This document shows positions 1-6,590 of a stretch of 10,439 nt of DNA, piece by piece. This stretch comes from an uncultured Clostridium sp. (GTDB taxonomy: Bacteria > Bacillota > Clostridia > Lachnospirales > Lachnospiraceae). The first letter of the stretch is position 1. Each line of letters starts with the position of its first letter. Location: contig CATWBR010000131.1 in the NCBI GenBank assembly GCA_958349075.1, positions 1 to 10,439 on the forward strand, read 5' to 3'. The position numbers and the translations under genes were made by a program. The notes beneath the pieces were generated by a model. That model had not been told where the DNA came from. It worked only from the letters and a program-made list of their open reading frames with translations, and did not search any database.

Positions 1-245
1 ATTTCAGAGTGTTGTATCAGGAAACAGGTTATTTCCTTTGTTTTAACAATTTTTAATATGCCCGTTCCGGGATGAACAAAAAATGCAGTTTGAATAAAAA
101 TATCCCATAATTCTTAGGAATGGAAAAGAATTGAAACTATACACTCCCCATGTTCCCTGTTAAGCTGATTCTATCAAAATTCGGATGCGGATGAAAACAT
201 GCGGATATCTCGCGGACATTTGCACGGACAATAAGGAGGCAGGGA
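1..245. other. Intergenic region upstream of the tat genes
   Basis: No coding region is supported here. The stretch is AT-rich compared with the genes that follow. It contains two weak inverted repeats: one at 19-37 followed by T-rich sequence, and AATTCTT at 109-115 paired with AAGAATT at 126-132. It also has a direct repeat of ATGCGGAT near 184-208. I could not find a sigma-A promoter with both boxes at acceptable spacing, although TTGAAA at 131-136 and the AT-rich 41-59 stretch are possible elements. The tat promoter presumably lies here. Confidence 0.5.
19..44 (+). terminator. Possible weak terminator of an upstream gene
   Basis: AGGAAA (19-24) pairs perfectly with TTTCCT (32-37) across a 7-nt loop, and TTGTTTT (38-44) follows. 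This is the layout of an intrinsic terminator, but the stem is only 6 bp and AT-rich. It would serve a gene lying left of the window. Confidence 0.25.
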
Positions 246-497
246 ATGAAAATTGGAACAACGGAATTAATCCTGATCCTGGTGGTGGCGCTGGTGGTCT
301 TTGGCCCGTCAAAACTGCCGGAGCTGGGAAAACTCGCAGGCCAGGCGGTCGGATCCTTCAAAAAGTATGTAAATTCATTTGAGGGCGAATGGAAAGAGAG
401 CGCAGAACCGGCCGTTCATCAGACCGCTTCGCAGCCGGAAAGCAGGGATGCGGAGGCTGTCCGGGAGGAAGCTGCGCCGTTGCAGAGTCAGGTTTAA
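246..497 (+). CDS. tatA: Twin-arginine translocase subunit TatA (first copy)
   Basis: Pore-forming subunit of the Tat system, which moves folded proteins carrying twin-arginine signals across the cytoplasmic membrane. The 83-residue product has the standard TatA layout: a short extracytoplasmic start (MKIGTTEL), one hydrophobic helix (about residues 7-20), the FGPSKLPELG hinge, an amphipathic helix (about 25-45), and an acidic, probably disordered tail. ATG 246 is chosen because AAGGAGG (233-239) sits 6 nt upstream. It is the first gene of a tatA-tatA-tatC run, with the second tatA starting 30 nt after its stop. The two paralogues may divide TatA and TatB roles, as single TatA proteins do in minimal Gram-positive systems; that is inference. 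Family assignment is secure; assignment as TatA rather than TatB is less so. Confidence 0.93.
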   Translation: MKIGTTELILILVVALVVFGPSKLPELGKLAGQAVGSFKKYVNSFEGEWKESAEPAVHQTASQPESRDAEAVREEAAPLQSQV

Positions 498-526
498 GAG
501 GAAGAAAAATAGAAAGGGAGAAAAGA

Positions 527-706
527 ATGAGACTGGGAACAACAGAACTGTTAATCATTATGGGAATTGCGATTTTGATATTTGGTCCGAAAAAGCTGCC
601 TCAGCTTGGAAAGGCGATGGGACAGACTATAGGAAACTTTAAGAGGAGCAGTAAGAGAGCCGAGGATGAGACATACCCGGCGGCGGAGGAACAGGCGGAA
701 AGCTGA
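527..706 (+). CDS. tatA: Twin-arginine translocase subunit TatA (second copy)
   Basis: A second TatA-type subunit of only 59 residues. It has the same start pattern (MRLGTTEL), a hydrophobic helix at about residues 7-20, the FGPKKLPQLG hinge and an amphipathic segment (KAMGQTIGNFKRSS), and ends in a short acidic tail. I chose ATG 527 because AAAGGGAG ends at 520 and the protein then aligns end to end with its paralogue; the open frame extends left to 389, but that extension only overlaps the first tatA in another frame. The two copies share near-identical N-termini and hinge motifs, so a local duplication is the simplest origin. It probably forms the translocation complex with TatC encoded downstream. 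The tail is shorter than in the first copy, so the two proteins may not be interchangeable. Confidence 0.92.
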   Translation: MRLGTTELLIIMGIAILIFGPKKLPQLGKAMGQTIGNFKRSSKRAEDETYPAAEEQAES

Positions 707-786
707 CGAAAAGCAGGCGGCCGGGAAAAATAGAATTTCCGGATTATGCGGCGGGGAAACCCGGAAAAGAAGTGAGGTGATGGTAT

Positions 787-1578
787 TTGGAAAAAGAATT
801 GGGTGGGAAACGTGCCGCTTTTCTAAAACACTTGAAACTGAAGAGAGACGCCGGTGAGTGCAGGATGTCTCTGGTCTCCCATCTGGAGGAATTCAGAAAA
901 CGGCTGGTGGCCTGCATCATTTGCTTTTTCGTGGCGGTATTTCTCTGCCTGGGACAGGCGGCCTGGCTGACGCAGCGCCTGATAGAAAAGGCGGAGGGAT
1001 TTCAGTTTGTGTATATTGCGCCCACGGAACTGGTGCTGTCGTATATCCGCCTGGCGCTGATCGGTGGTGCGGCATTTGCCTGTCCGGTCATTATCTACCA
1101 GGTATGGGGATTTATCAGGCCCGGGCTGACGCGCAGGGAACGCAGGTCGTGTTTTGTGATCCTGACCTTTGGGATGGTACAGTTTTTTACAGGTGCGGTC
1201 TTTGCGTTTGAAATCGTTCTGCCCATCACATTGCTGTTTTTTGCAGGAATGAATGCGGGGCAGACAATTTCCCCAATGGTATCGATCGAGAGCTATATAA
1301 GCTTTGTTGCAACGACCCTGGTGACATTCGGAATTGTTTTTGAACTGCCGGTGGTTGTGATTATGCTGACAAAAGCCGGAATCCTTAACCCGGAAGTGCT
1401 GAAAAAGAACAGGAAATACGTGATTCTTGCGGTCTTTGTAATAGCCGCGCTGATCACGCCTCCGGATGTGACATCACAGATACTGGTGGCATTCCCCATG
1501 CTGTTTTTATTTGAAGTCAGCCTGCTTCTTTGCCGGATTCTCTTTGGAAAGAAGCTGAAAAGGAGAAATACGGGGTAA
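787..1578 (+). CDS. tatC: Twin-arginine translocase subunit TatC
   Basis: Six-helix membrane receptor that binds the twin-arginine signal and recruits TatA. Family landmarks are all present, numbered from the TTG start: HLEEFRKRL with its signal-binding glutamate (E35), QVWGFIRPGL and RRERR (105-120, including E118), FGIVFELPVV with the intramembrane glutamate (E186), and TPPDVTSQ (224-231). Start choice is uncertain. TTG 787 has GAGGTGA (774-780) upstream and gives 263 residues. ATG 865 gives 237 residues beginning MSLVSHLEEFRKRL, which is a typical TatC N-terminus, but its upstream site (GGTGAG at 853-858) is weaker. It lies 80 nt after the second tatA, and no TatB-specific gene is seen, so this is a Gram-positive style TatAC system with two TatA proteins. 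Confidence 0.93.
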   Translation: MEKELGGKRAAFLKHLKLKRDAGECRMSLVSHLEEFRKRLVACIICFFVAVFLCLGQAAWLTQRLIEKAEGFQFVYIAPTELVLSYIRLALIGGAAFACPVIIYQVWGFIRPGLTRRERRSCFVILTFGMVQFFTGAVFAFEIVLPITLLFFAGMNAGQTISPMVSIESYISFVATTLVTFGIVFELPVVVIMLTKAGILNPEVLKKNRKYVILAVFVIAALITPPDVTSQILVAFPMLFLFEVSLLLCRILFGKKLKRRNTG

Positions 1579-1580
1579 GA

Positions 1581-1627
1581 GGTGAAATAAGGGATGAAAT
1601 AAGATAGGGAATAAGATAGGAAATAAG
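1581..1627 (+). repeat. 12-bp purine-rich tandem repeat after tatC
   Basis: Four adjacent units ending in AATAAG: GGTGAAATAAG (1581-1591), GGATGAAATAAG (1592-1603), ATAGGGAATAAG (1604-1615) and ATAGGAAATAAG (1616-1627). A decayed fifth, AGAAATTAG, follows. The array begins 2 nt after the tatC stop. It is almost free of C and carries stop codons in all forward frames, so it is not coding. Function is unknown; a spacer, a replication-slippage tract or a protein- or RNA-binding site are all possible. Confidence 0.75.
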
Positions 1628-1716
1628 AGAAATTAGAACAGAAGACAAACAAAATGTGGACGGCGCGGTAATGCAGAATGCGGGAGCGGACATCCACCAT
1701 ATCAATGTGATTTTTG

Positions 1717-1722
1717 AGGAGG
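1717..1722 (+). promoter_or_regulatory. Ribosome binding site fixing the MBL hydrolase start
   Basis: AGGAGG lies 8 nt before ATG 1731 and selects that start over the in-frame GTG 1656, which has no comparable site. The choice matters because it places the twin-arginine motif at residues 20-26, a normal distance from the N-terminus. Confidence 0.75.
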
Positions 1723-1730
1723 GAACGCGT

Positions 1731-4421
1731 ATGAGAGAAACAGTGGAACAGACGGAGATGCAGGAGGGGCGGCCGGCGGGAACGATCAGCAGACGTCAGT
1801 TTGTAAAGGGCATGGCATGGGGAGCCGCCGCCATCAGCCTGTCCTCGATTCTGCCGGGATGCGCAGCGGCCGCGGTGAACCCGGGCACGGAAGGAACTGA
1901 AAAAGGGGAGAGCTCCGCACCGGTTCAGGATAAGAAAAAAGCTCCCGAAGGCGGCATTTACATCCAGGGCGGTGACGTGAATATGAACGGCCAGACCTAT
2001 ATGCTCGAATTTATCCAGCCGGTGAAACTGGTGGCTGTTGTAGACGGGGAAGAGAAGACGGAAGGCACATGGAGAACGAGTAATAAGCACCTCGTATCCG
2101 TGGAGCCGGACGGAACGATTGTCATGAGGGACGGAGTCGGCGGATATGATGTTGAGATAACCTGGTCCATGGAAGGAACGGTATATTCCGTGAATTTTCA
2201 CACAGGACAGACGTCCGGCGCCCACTCCATCGAGGTAGACAGGCCGATGACAAGAGGCGATTTTATGATCCGCCTGGCCGGTTATTTCGGCTGGTATCAC
2301 TATAACGGCGTCATGGATGACGGCACCGATATTGACGGTGAGGGCAATGTCCTGAAAGAAGAGCGCGTGAGAAATTATTTTGACGTGACAGGCAGGAATG
2401 ACTATGTTAAACCAGTGGAAGCGGCCCTTGACATGGGGATTTTATCCGCGGCGTCCCCGGATGACTGCTTTTACCCGATGTCGGCCATGACCCGCGAGGA
2501 TGCGGCAGTGATTCTGTGCGCCGCTTTCCGCCTGGATGACCTGGATACAGATTACCTGTCCGGATTTGAGGATGCGGCTAAAATAAGCCCGGACTGCCGG
2601 AATGCGCTGAATACGCTGGCAGGATACAATTATATGAGGGGAAGGACGGACCGGACAATCAACCCGGCCGATGGAATTACCGATACGGAGGCGCGGATTG
2701 TCATTGAAACCATCGGAAGAAGAATGGTCTCCCCGGTGTGGGCTATGCCGGTATCCCACAGGAAATTTGTGCGCTGCCGCCCGATCTGGTTTACTCCCAC
2801 CCGGAATGCGACGGTGCATTGGCGCTGCCGGGCTTTTAACATCTCCCACCCGGAGATGAAGGGCCTGTTTATCGGGGACCGCGGCAACGGCGTCACCCTG
2901 AGCGATGAGTGGGGAGAGTGGAACGATTATATTCCGGGATACTCGACCGATCCCATGTTCGGCCTTAATAACAACTGGGATTTCCCCTATGACAACGTTT
3001 ATTTCTGTGTGGAGGTGGAAGCTTATGCTACCAGGGACGGCCTGAAGGACAGCCCCGTAAGCCGGTTCGTCTGGCGGATCGACCGTCCCGCCTGGCATGA
3101 TTTTGCCATGGATAAGCTCCATGAAGGTTCGGAGGATTATCCGGCCGTTTACCGTTTTTTCGACAACTTCCAGGCGGCGGCCTACTATATTGAGGGCAGC
3201 CGGCTGGGAATCCTCTACGACGGCCTGATGCCCACCAATACCACAACCAGCCTGATTGACCGGGTAAATGAGATCGCGACCAAACCCTATGTCTTTGTGC
3301 TGGGCCATAACCATCCGGATCATAAGGGAGCCCTGGCGGTTGCCTACCATAACGGCCTGGATGTATATTTCTGCGACAGGGTCGGACCGATGGGCGGGGA
3401 ATGGAGCATTGAGACATATGCTAAAGATTATACAAGCGGCAACCCGGTTATTGACGGTACGGTATCGGGTACATATGAAGGTGATAAAGTGCATCCCGTT
3501 TCGGAGGGAGATACCCTGGATTTGGGAAACTGCAAATTCGAGTTTTACCAGCTTCCCGGACACGAGGATGCCTCTATACTGATATATGACCGCGAACACG
3601 GACTTTTGTTCTCCTCCGATATTTACGGCGTCAACCGCTACTGGGTGGCAGATCAGTTCGGAGCCAGAGGCGTGCGTCAGGATCTGCTTCTCTCGCTGCA
3701 ACAGCAGTTGATGGCGGCCTATACGAAGGACGGGAAATCGGTCAAAGAGCTGTATACGGGGCACAACCGGATCGGGGTCGGTTCAGACTATCTGATGGTC
3801 TGGGAACAGTGCCTGCAGAATCTGGTCAATTACGGCCCGGATGGTGTCAGTGACGACAGGCGCGGCGACGGCGCCCTCCTGGCAAAGGACGGAAACAGCT
3901 TTAACACCCTGAACTGGACGGGTTTTTCCATCGCAGGAAAACAGGTACTGGCAGAATATAAGGGAAAATATGACGGCAATGTATTTACACGCCTGGAAGT
4001 TGACAATACGGGGGCAAGTGAGCGGGTGGAGAGCAACCTCTACTTCGATTACAGGACGAATGCCCAGCTCAGCAGCGTCACCTTCCTGGACGCGGAACTC
4101 GTCGGCCATGACTTTAAGTATAAAGCAGGACAGGAGATGGAAAATGAAACGCTCGAAGACGGACGGTTAAAATATGCTGTTTCCAACAAGTTTGTTCCGT
4201 TTGAATATGAGTATGAGGTGATCGTTTCTCCGCTTCAGGGTACCGTGACCATGACTCCTGTGGCAATGTCGGAACGTATTACCGGTCTTACCGTCAACGG
4301 CGTACCGGCATCCAGCCGCTGTCCGGTCACCGTACCGGCATCCGGACCGGCCGCCGTCGTAGTGACAGGGCCGGACGGAAAAACGGCGCGGACCTATACA
4401 TTTACCTTTAAAACAGCATAG
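1731..4421 (+). CDS. Tat-exported MBL-fold hydrolase lipoprotein with SLH and Ig-like domains
   Basis: An 896-residue predicted surface enzyme; substrate unknown. Order of parts: twin-arginine motif SRRQFVK (20-26), hydrophobic stretch and lipobox LPGC with lipidation candidate C44, Ser/Lys-rich linker to about 70, Ig-like domain (about 72-160), SLH-like repeats (173-187 partial, 216-268, 278-329), chitobiase-like beta domain ending at VEAYATRDGLKDSPVSRF (about 350-452), MBL domain (about 470-690), and a C-terminal cadherin-like beta domain (about 850-896). The MBL metal ligands are complete: H526, H528, D530, H531 (HNHPDH), H611, D630 and H678. A Tat signal fits export of a folded, metal-loaded enzyme. 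Directly downstream of tatA-tatA-tatC, it is very probably a client of that translocase. A proline before the lipobox glycine is unusual, so lipidation is less certain than Tat export. MBL hydrolase is secure; the precise reaction cannot be inferred. Confidence 0.88.
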   Translation: MRETVEQTEMQEGRPAGTISRRQFVKGMAWGAAAISLSSILPGCAAAAVNPGTEGTEKGESSAPVQDKKKAPEGGIYIQGGDVNMNGQTYMLEFIQPVKLVAVVDGEEKTEGTWRTSNKHLVSVEPDGTIVMRDGVGGYDVEITWSMEGTVYSVNFHTGQTSGAHSIEVDRPMTRGDFMIRLAGYFGWYHYNGVMDDGTDIDGEGNVLKEERVRNYFDVTGRNDYVKPVEAALDMGILSAASPDDCFYPMSAMTREDAAVILCAAFRLDDLDTDYLSGFEDAAKISPDCRNALNTLAGYNYMRGRTDRTINPADGITDTEARIVIETIGRRMVSPVWAMPVSHRKFVRCRPIWFTPTRNATVHWRCRAFNISHPEMKGLFIGDRGNGVTLSDEWGEWNDYIPGYSTDPMFGLNNNWDFPYDNVYFCVEVEAYATRDGLKDSPVSRFVWRIDRPAWHDFAMDKLHEGSEDYPAVYRFFDNFQAAAYYIEGSRLGILYDGLMPTNTTTSLIDRVNEIATKPYVFVLGHNHPDHKGALAVAYHNGLDVYFCDRVGPMGGEWSIETYAKDYTSGNPVIDGTVSGTYEGDKVHPVSEGDTLDLGNCKFEFYQLPGHEDASILIYDREHGLLFSSDIYGVNRYWVADQFGARGVRQDLLLSLQQQLMAAYTKDGKSVKELYTGHNRIGVGSDYLMVWEQCLQNLVNYGPDGVSDDRRGDGALLAKDGNSFNTLNWTGFSIAGKQVLAEYKGKYDGNVFTRLEVDNTGASERVESNLYFDYRTNAQLSSVTFLDAELVGHDFKYKAGQEMENETLEDGRLKYAVSNKFVPFEYEYEVIVSPLQGTVTMTPVAMSERITGLTVNGVPASSRCPVTVPASGPAAVVVTGPDGKTARTYTFTFKTA

Positions 4422-4450
4422 CAGGCGGAACGATTCTCCTTGCACACCGT

Positions 4451-4505
4451 CTCCATGGCAATTCCCCGGGAAGTGATTCATTCACCCCGGGGAATTGACG
4501 TGGAG
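4451..4505 (+). terminator. Hairpin ending the tat/hydrolase region
   Basis: CAATTCCCCGGG (4459-4470) pairs perfectly with CCCGGGGAATTG (4486-4497). The stem extends outward to 4451 and 4505 with two imperfect positions. Inside the 15-nt loop, GTGA (4473-4476) can pair with TCAC (4482-4485). It sits 30 nt after the hydrolase stop and before the next promoter, so it probably ends or protects the upstream transcript. No T-run follows, so it is not a classical intrinsic terminator. Confidence 0.6.
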
Positions 4506-4518
4506 TGACGCAGCCGCC

Positions 4519-4547
4519 TTGTCCGTAGAAGTGATTTATGGTACGAT
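4519..4547 (+). promoter_or_regulatory. Candidate sigma-A promoter of the AraC regulator / binding protein pair
   Basis: TTGTCC (4519-4524), a 17-nt spacer, and TACGAT (4542-4547). It lies just after the hairpin at 4451-4505 and before ATG 4566. A start site near 4554 would leave a leader of only about 12 nt, overlapping the G-rich ribosome binding region, which weakens the call. Confidence 0.45.
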
Positions 4548-4565
4548 AGAGCGGGGGTAGAGTGG

Positions 4566-5885
4566 ATGAAACGGATAAGGTTTAAATTCCGGCTTTCCGG
4601 AATGTTTGGACAAACGCTGCTGGTGCTTATGACGGTAACGGTAGTGATCGGCACTTTTTTTGGTTATTTTCTAAGGAATCTGTATGAAGAACAATATTTG
4701 GAGAAACAGTCGGACGTCTGTTTTGCCAATATGAAGGAACGGAGCCTGGAGGCGGACAAGGCGGCGGCTTCGCTGACCGCAAAGATGGAGAGCCTTTTGC
4801 AGGCGCAGGACTGCAGCCGTCTGATGGTTTCGGGCAAAGCTCTGCTTCAGCAGCAGGCGATGAATGTGGTGCAGGAGCTTTCAAATCTCGTGGACAGGGA
4901 TGAGGATGTGACGGAGGCATACCTGTACCTGCCTTACTCGGACAAGGTACTCGGTTCGGATAAAAGCGTGGTCAGCAGTGAAAGCTTTTCCGCTCAGGAA
5001 CTCCTGGAGCTTTCGGGCGGTACCGCAGGGAAGGGGAATTCCCCCGGGACTCCGGAAACAGCCGGTTTTGGGAACGGTTTTTTCTGCCTGAACGGTGAGG
5101 GATGGATGATAATGGATTATCCCGACGCGAAGACGCTTGCGAGGGTGATTCTCAGGCTGAATCTGCCCGAAATTTACCGGAAGATGGGATTGGCGGCGGA
5201 ACAGACAAAGGGCGGCGGAATGATCTATGTGTATGACAGCAGGGGAATCCCGGTTTTTTCCGATATGCTGGCCTATCCCGGGGCAGACCGGCTGATGGTT
5301 TCGGAGCAGGAACAGACAGGGGACGGGAAGGGAATTTACCGATCCGGTGAAGGATATCTTCTGGTCTATCAGTCGGACAGGACGGGATGGTATTTCATAC
5401 AGCATATGGACGGGATTCTTCTGGACGTGGAGACGCCCAGGCTGGCGCGGGCCCTGGTTACATACGGCCTGTTTGCGCTATTGCTGCTGGTGTTTGCGTC
5501 TTTTTACCTGATATGGCGTATTTACCGGCCTTTCCGTGCGCTTCTGGAATCGCTCATCTCACAGAAGAATCCGGGCGGCCGGATGGGAAACTGCAAAGGA
5601 ACGGCTACCGAACAGGAGCTGCTGCGGGGAATTGTGGCGGAGGACCGTGAACAGAGCCAGAGACTGAGGGATATTCTGCAGTCGGTTGGGGCTTCACTCA
5701 GCGAGCATCTTTTTAAACAGTTGATGACCGGGGGAAGCTGGGAAGAAAATGCGGTGAGGCAGACGCTGGAACAGATCGAAAGCCCGTTTCCGCTTGACGG
5801 CAGCTACCGGGTGCTGGCTCTTACCTACAGGAGCAGGGAACATGGCGGCGAAAGTCCGGTGGATGGGGAGCTGTACGGACTCTAG
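4566..5885 (+). CDS. Membrane sensor half of the split AraC regulator
   Basis: The 439-residue product up to the amber stop. It has a basic N-terminus (MKRIRFKFR), a membrane helix at about residues 14-36, an extracytoplasmic region of about 250 residues that looks like a Cache-type sensor, a second membrane helix at about 294-319, a WRIYRPFRALL juxtamembrane segment, and a cytoplasmic linker (about 345-439) containing EQSQRLRDILQ. In intact relatives this linker leads to the AraC domain; here it ends at LYGL. The extracytoplasmic domain would face a ligand or the solute-binding protein encoded downstream. The ribosome binding site is poor (a G-run at 4553-4557, 8 nt upstream). Alone, the fragment would lack any DNA-binding output and is probably inactive as a regulator. 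Cache assignment rests on layout, not on a clear motif. Confidence 0.75.
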   Translation: MKRIRFKFRLSGMFGQTLLVLMTVTVVIGTFFGYFLRNLYEEQYLEKQSDVCFANMKERSLEADKAAASLTAKMESLLQAQDCSRLMVSGKALLQQQAMNVVQELSNLVDRDEDVTEAYLYLPYSDKVLGSDKSVVSSESFSAQELLELSGGTAGKGNSPGTPETAGFGNGFFCLNGEGWMIMDYPDAKTLARVILRLNLPEIYRKMGLAAEQTKGGGMIYVYDSRGIPVFSDMLAYPGADRLMVSEQEQTGDGKGIYRSGEGYLLVYQSDRTGWYFIQHMDGILLDVETPRLARALVTYGLFALLLLVFASFYLIWRIYRPFRALLESLISQKNPGGRMGNCKGTATEQELLRGIVAEDREQSQRLRDILQSVGASLSEHLFKQLMTGGSWEENAVRQTLEQIESPFPLDGSYRVLALTYRSREHGGESPVDGELYGL

Positions 5886-5936
5886 GTAATCCGCTGCAGC
5901 GAAGAGTACTGGGGGAAAACGGCTCTGGTCCAGTCC

Positions 5937-6590
5937 GTGGATATGGAGGAGCAGAGGATTGGAATCGTACTCTGCATGAGAACGGCCATGACGGAGACGA
6001 CGTGGTACCGGGAGCTTGAGCGGTTTGAAAAATCGCTTCGCCGCCAACTGGCCGAACGCAGTTTTGAAGTGGCGGCGGGAGGCAGCGATCTGGCGGGAAC
6101 CCTCTTTGATTTAAATGTGCTATGGCTGCAGGCACAGGCAGATTTGGAACAGAGGATGGAGAGAGCCAGGCCGGAGAATCCGGGCGTACAGATGCTTGGC
6201 CGCTTCTTAAAAGGGGACGACGGAAAGAGGGAGCCGGAGGGGAGCCGGGAGGTGCATATCCGCGTGGAGCGTGCAATGGAGCTGATAAGGGACGGATACG
6301 GCGACAGTTCCCTTTCCCTGGAGAGCATCAGCGAAAAGCTGGGACTTACGGCGCCTTATCTGTCCAGGATATTTGCGGAGCACCAGCCGCCTGGGTTCCT
6401 GGATTATCTGAACCGGTACCGTCTGGAGCAGGCGAAAGACCTTCTCATGGAGACGGAAGAGACGGTCGGAGATATCGGGCTCAGGGTGGGCTTTAACTCA
6501 CCGCAGAGCTTTATCCGCGTATTCAAGCGGTATGAGGGAGAGACTCCGGGACAATTCCGGGCCAGGATACGGGAGGGGGGAGAAGAATGA
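5937..6590 (+). CDS. AraC-type DNA-binding half of the split regulator
   Basis: Continuation of the same frame after the amber codon, shown from its first possible start (GTG 5937); 217 residues. The last 100 or so form a full AraC domain with two helix-turn-helix units: the first around LSLESISEKLGLTAPYLSRI, the second around TVGDIGLRVGFNSPQSFIRVF, followed by the family ending KRYEGETPGQFR. The first part is the C-terminal portion of the cytoplasmic linker domain. Whether it is expressed independently is doubtful because I see no ribosome binding site before GTG 5937 or the following ATGs. If made, it would be a soluble AraC protein without ligand control. It overlaps the start of the solute-binding protein gene by 4 bases (ATGA), so coupled translation of that gene depends on ribosomes getting through this stretch. 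Confidence 0.7.
   Translation: MDMEEQRIGIVLCMRTAMTETTWYRELERFEKSLRRQLAERSFEVAAGGSDLAGTLFDLNVLWLQAQADLEQRMERARPENPGVQMLGRFLKGDDGKREPEGSREVHIRVERAMELIRDGYGDSSLSLESISEKLGLTAPYLSRIFAEHQPPGFLDYLNRYRLEQAKDLLMETEETVGDIGLRVGFNSPQSFIRVFKRYEGETPGQFRARIREGGEE

Larger units (their letters stand above)
4566..6590 (+). pseudogene. Membrane AraC-family regulator interrupted by one in-frame TAG
   Basis: From ATG 4566 to TGA 6590 a single reading frame encodes a 674-codon regulator except for TAG at 5883-5885 (codon 440). Sequence on both sides is in the same frame, with no frameshift. Joined, the domains match the family of AraC regulators that have two membrane helices, an extracellular sensor and a C-terminal AraC DNA-binding domain, at a normal length for that type. 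No ribosome binding site precedes the first in-frame starts after the stop (GTG 5937, ATG 5943, ATG 5976), so the second half is unlikely to be made by independent initiation. Likeliest is a recent nonsense mutation, for example CAG, AAG or TGG to TAG, or a base error. Amber readthrough is possible, but TAG also ends the hydrolase and XRE genes here, which argues against general recoding. Confidence 0.7.

Noticed and set aside
780..857. 25-codon ORF starting at ATG 780, ending 7 nt before ATG 865 of tatC
   Set aside because: The only ribosome binding sequence (774-780) abuts or overlaps its start, so spacing is unusable. The peptide has no recognisable feature.
1656..1730. N-terminal extension of the hydrolase from GTG 1656
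   Set aside because: No ribosome binding site before it, and it would place the twin-arginine motif too far (residue 45 or later) from the N-terminus. AGGAGG supports ATG 1731.
1293..2300. 335-codon open frame on the minus strand
   Set aside because: It lies antisense across the end of tatC and the N-terminal part of the hydrolase gene, both with clear family motifs. Its composition is low-complexity and it shows no recognisable domain.
2442..3764. 440-codon open frame on the minus strand
   Set aside because: Antisense shadow of the hydrolase gene, which has full domain support including the MBL metal site. GC-rich third positions explain such long antisense frames.
5883..5885. Amber codon read as pyrrolysine or general TAG recoding
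   Set aside because: TAG also ends the hydrolase gene (4419-4421) and the XRE gene (8204-8206), and no suppressor tRNA or pyrrolysine gene is visible in the window.
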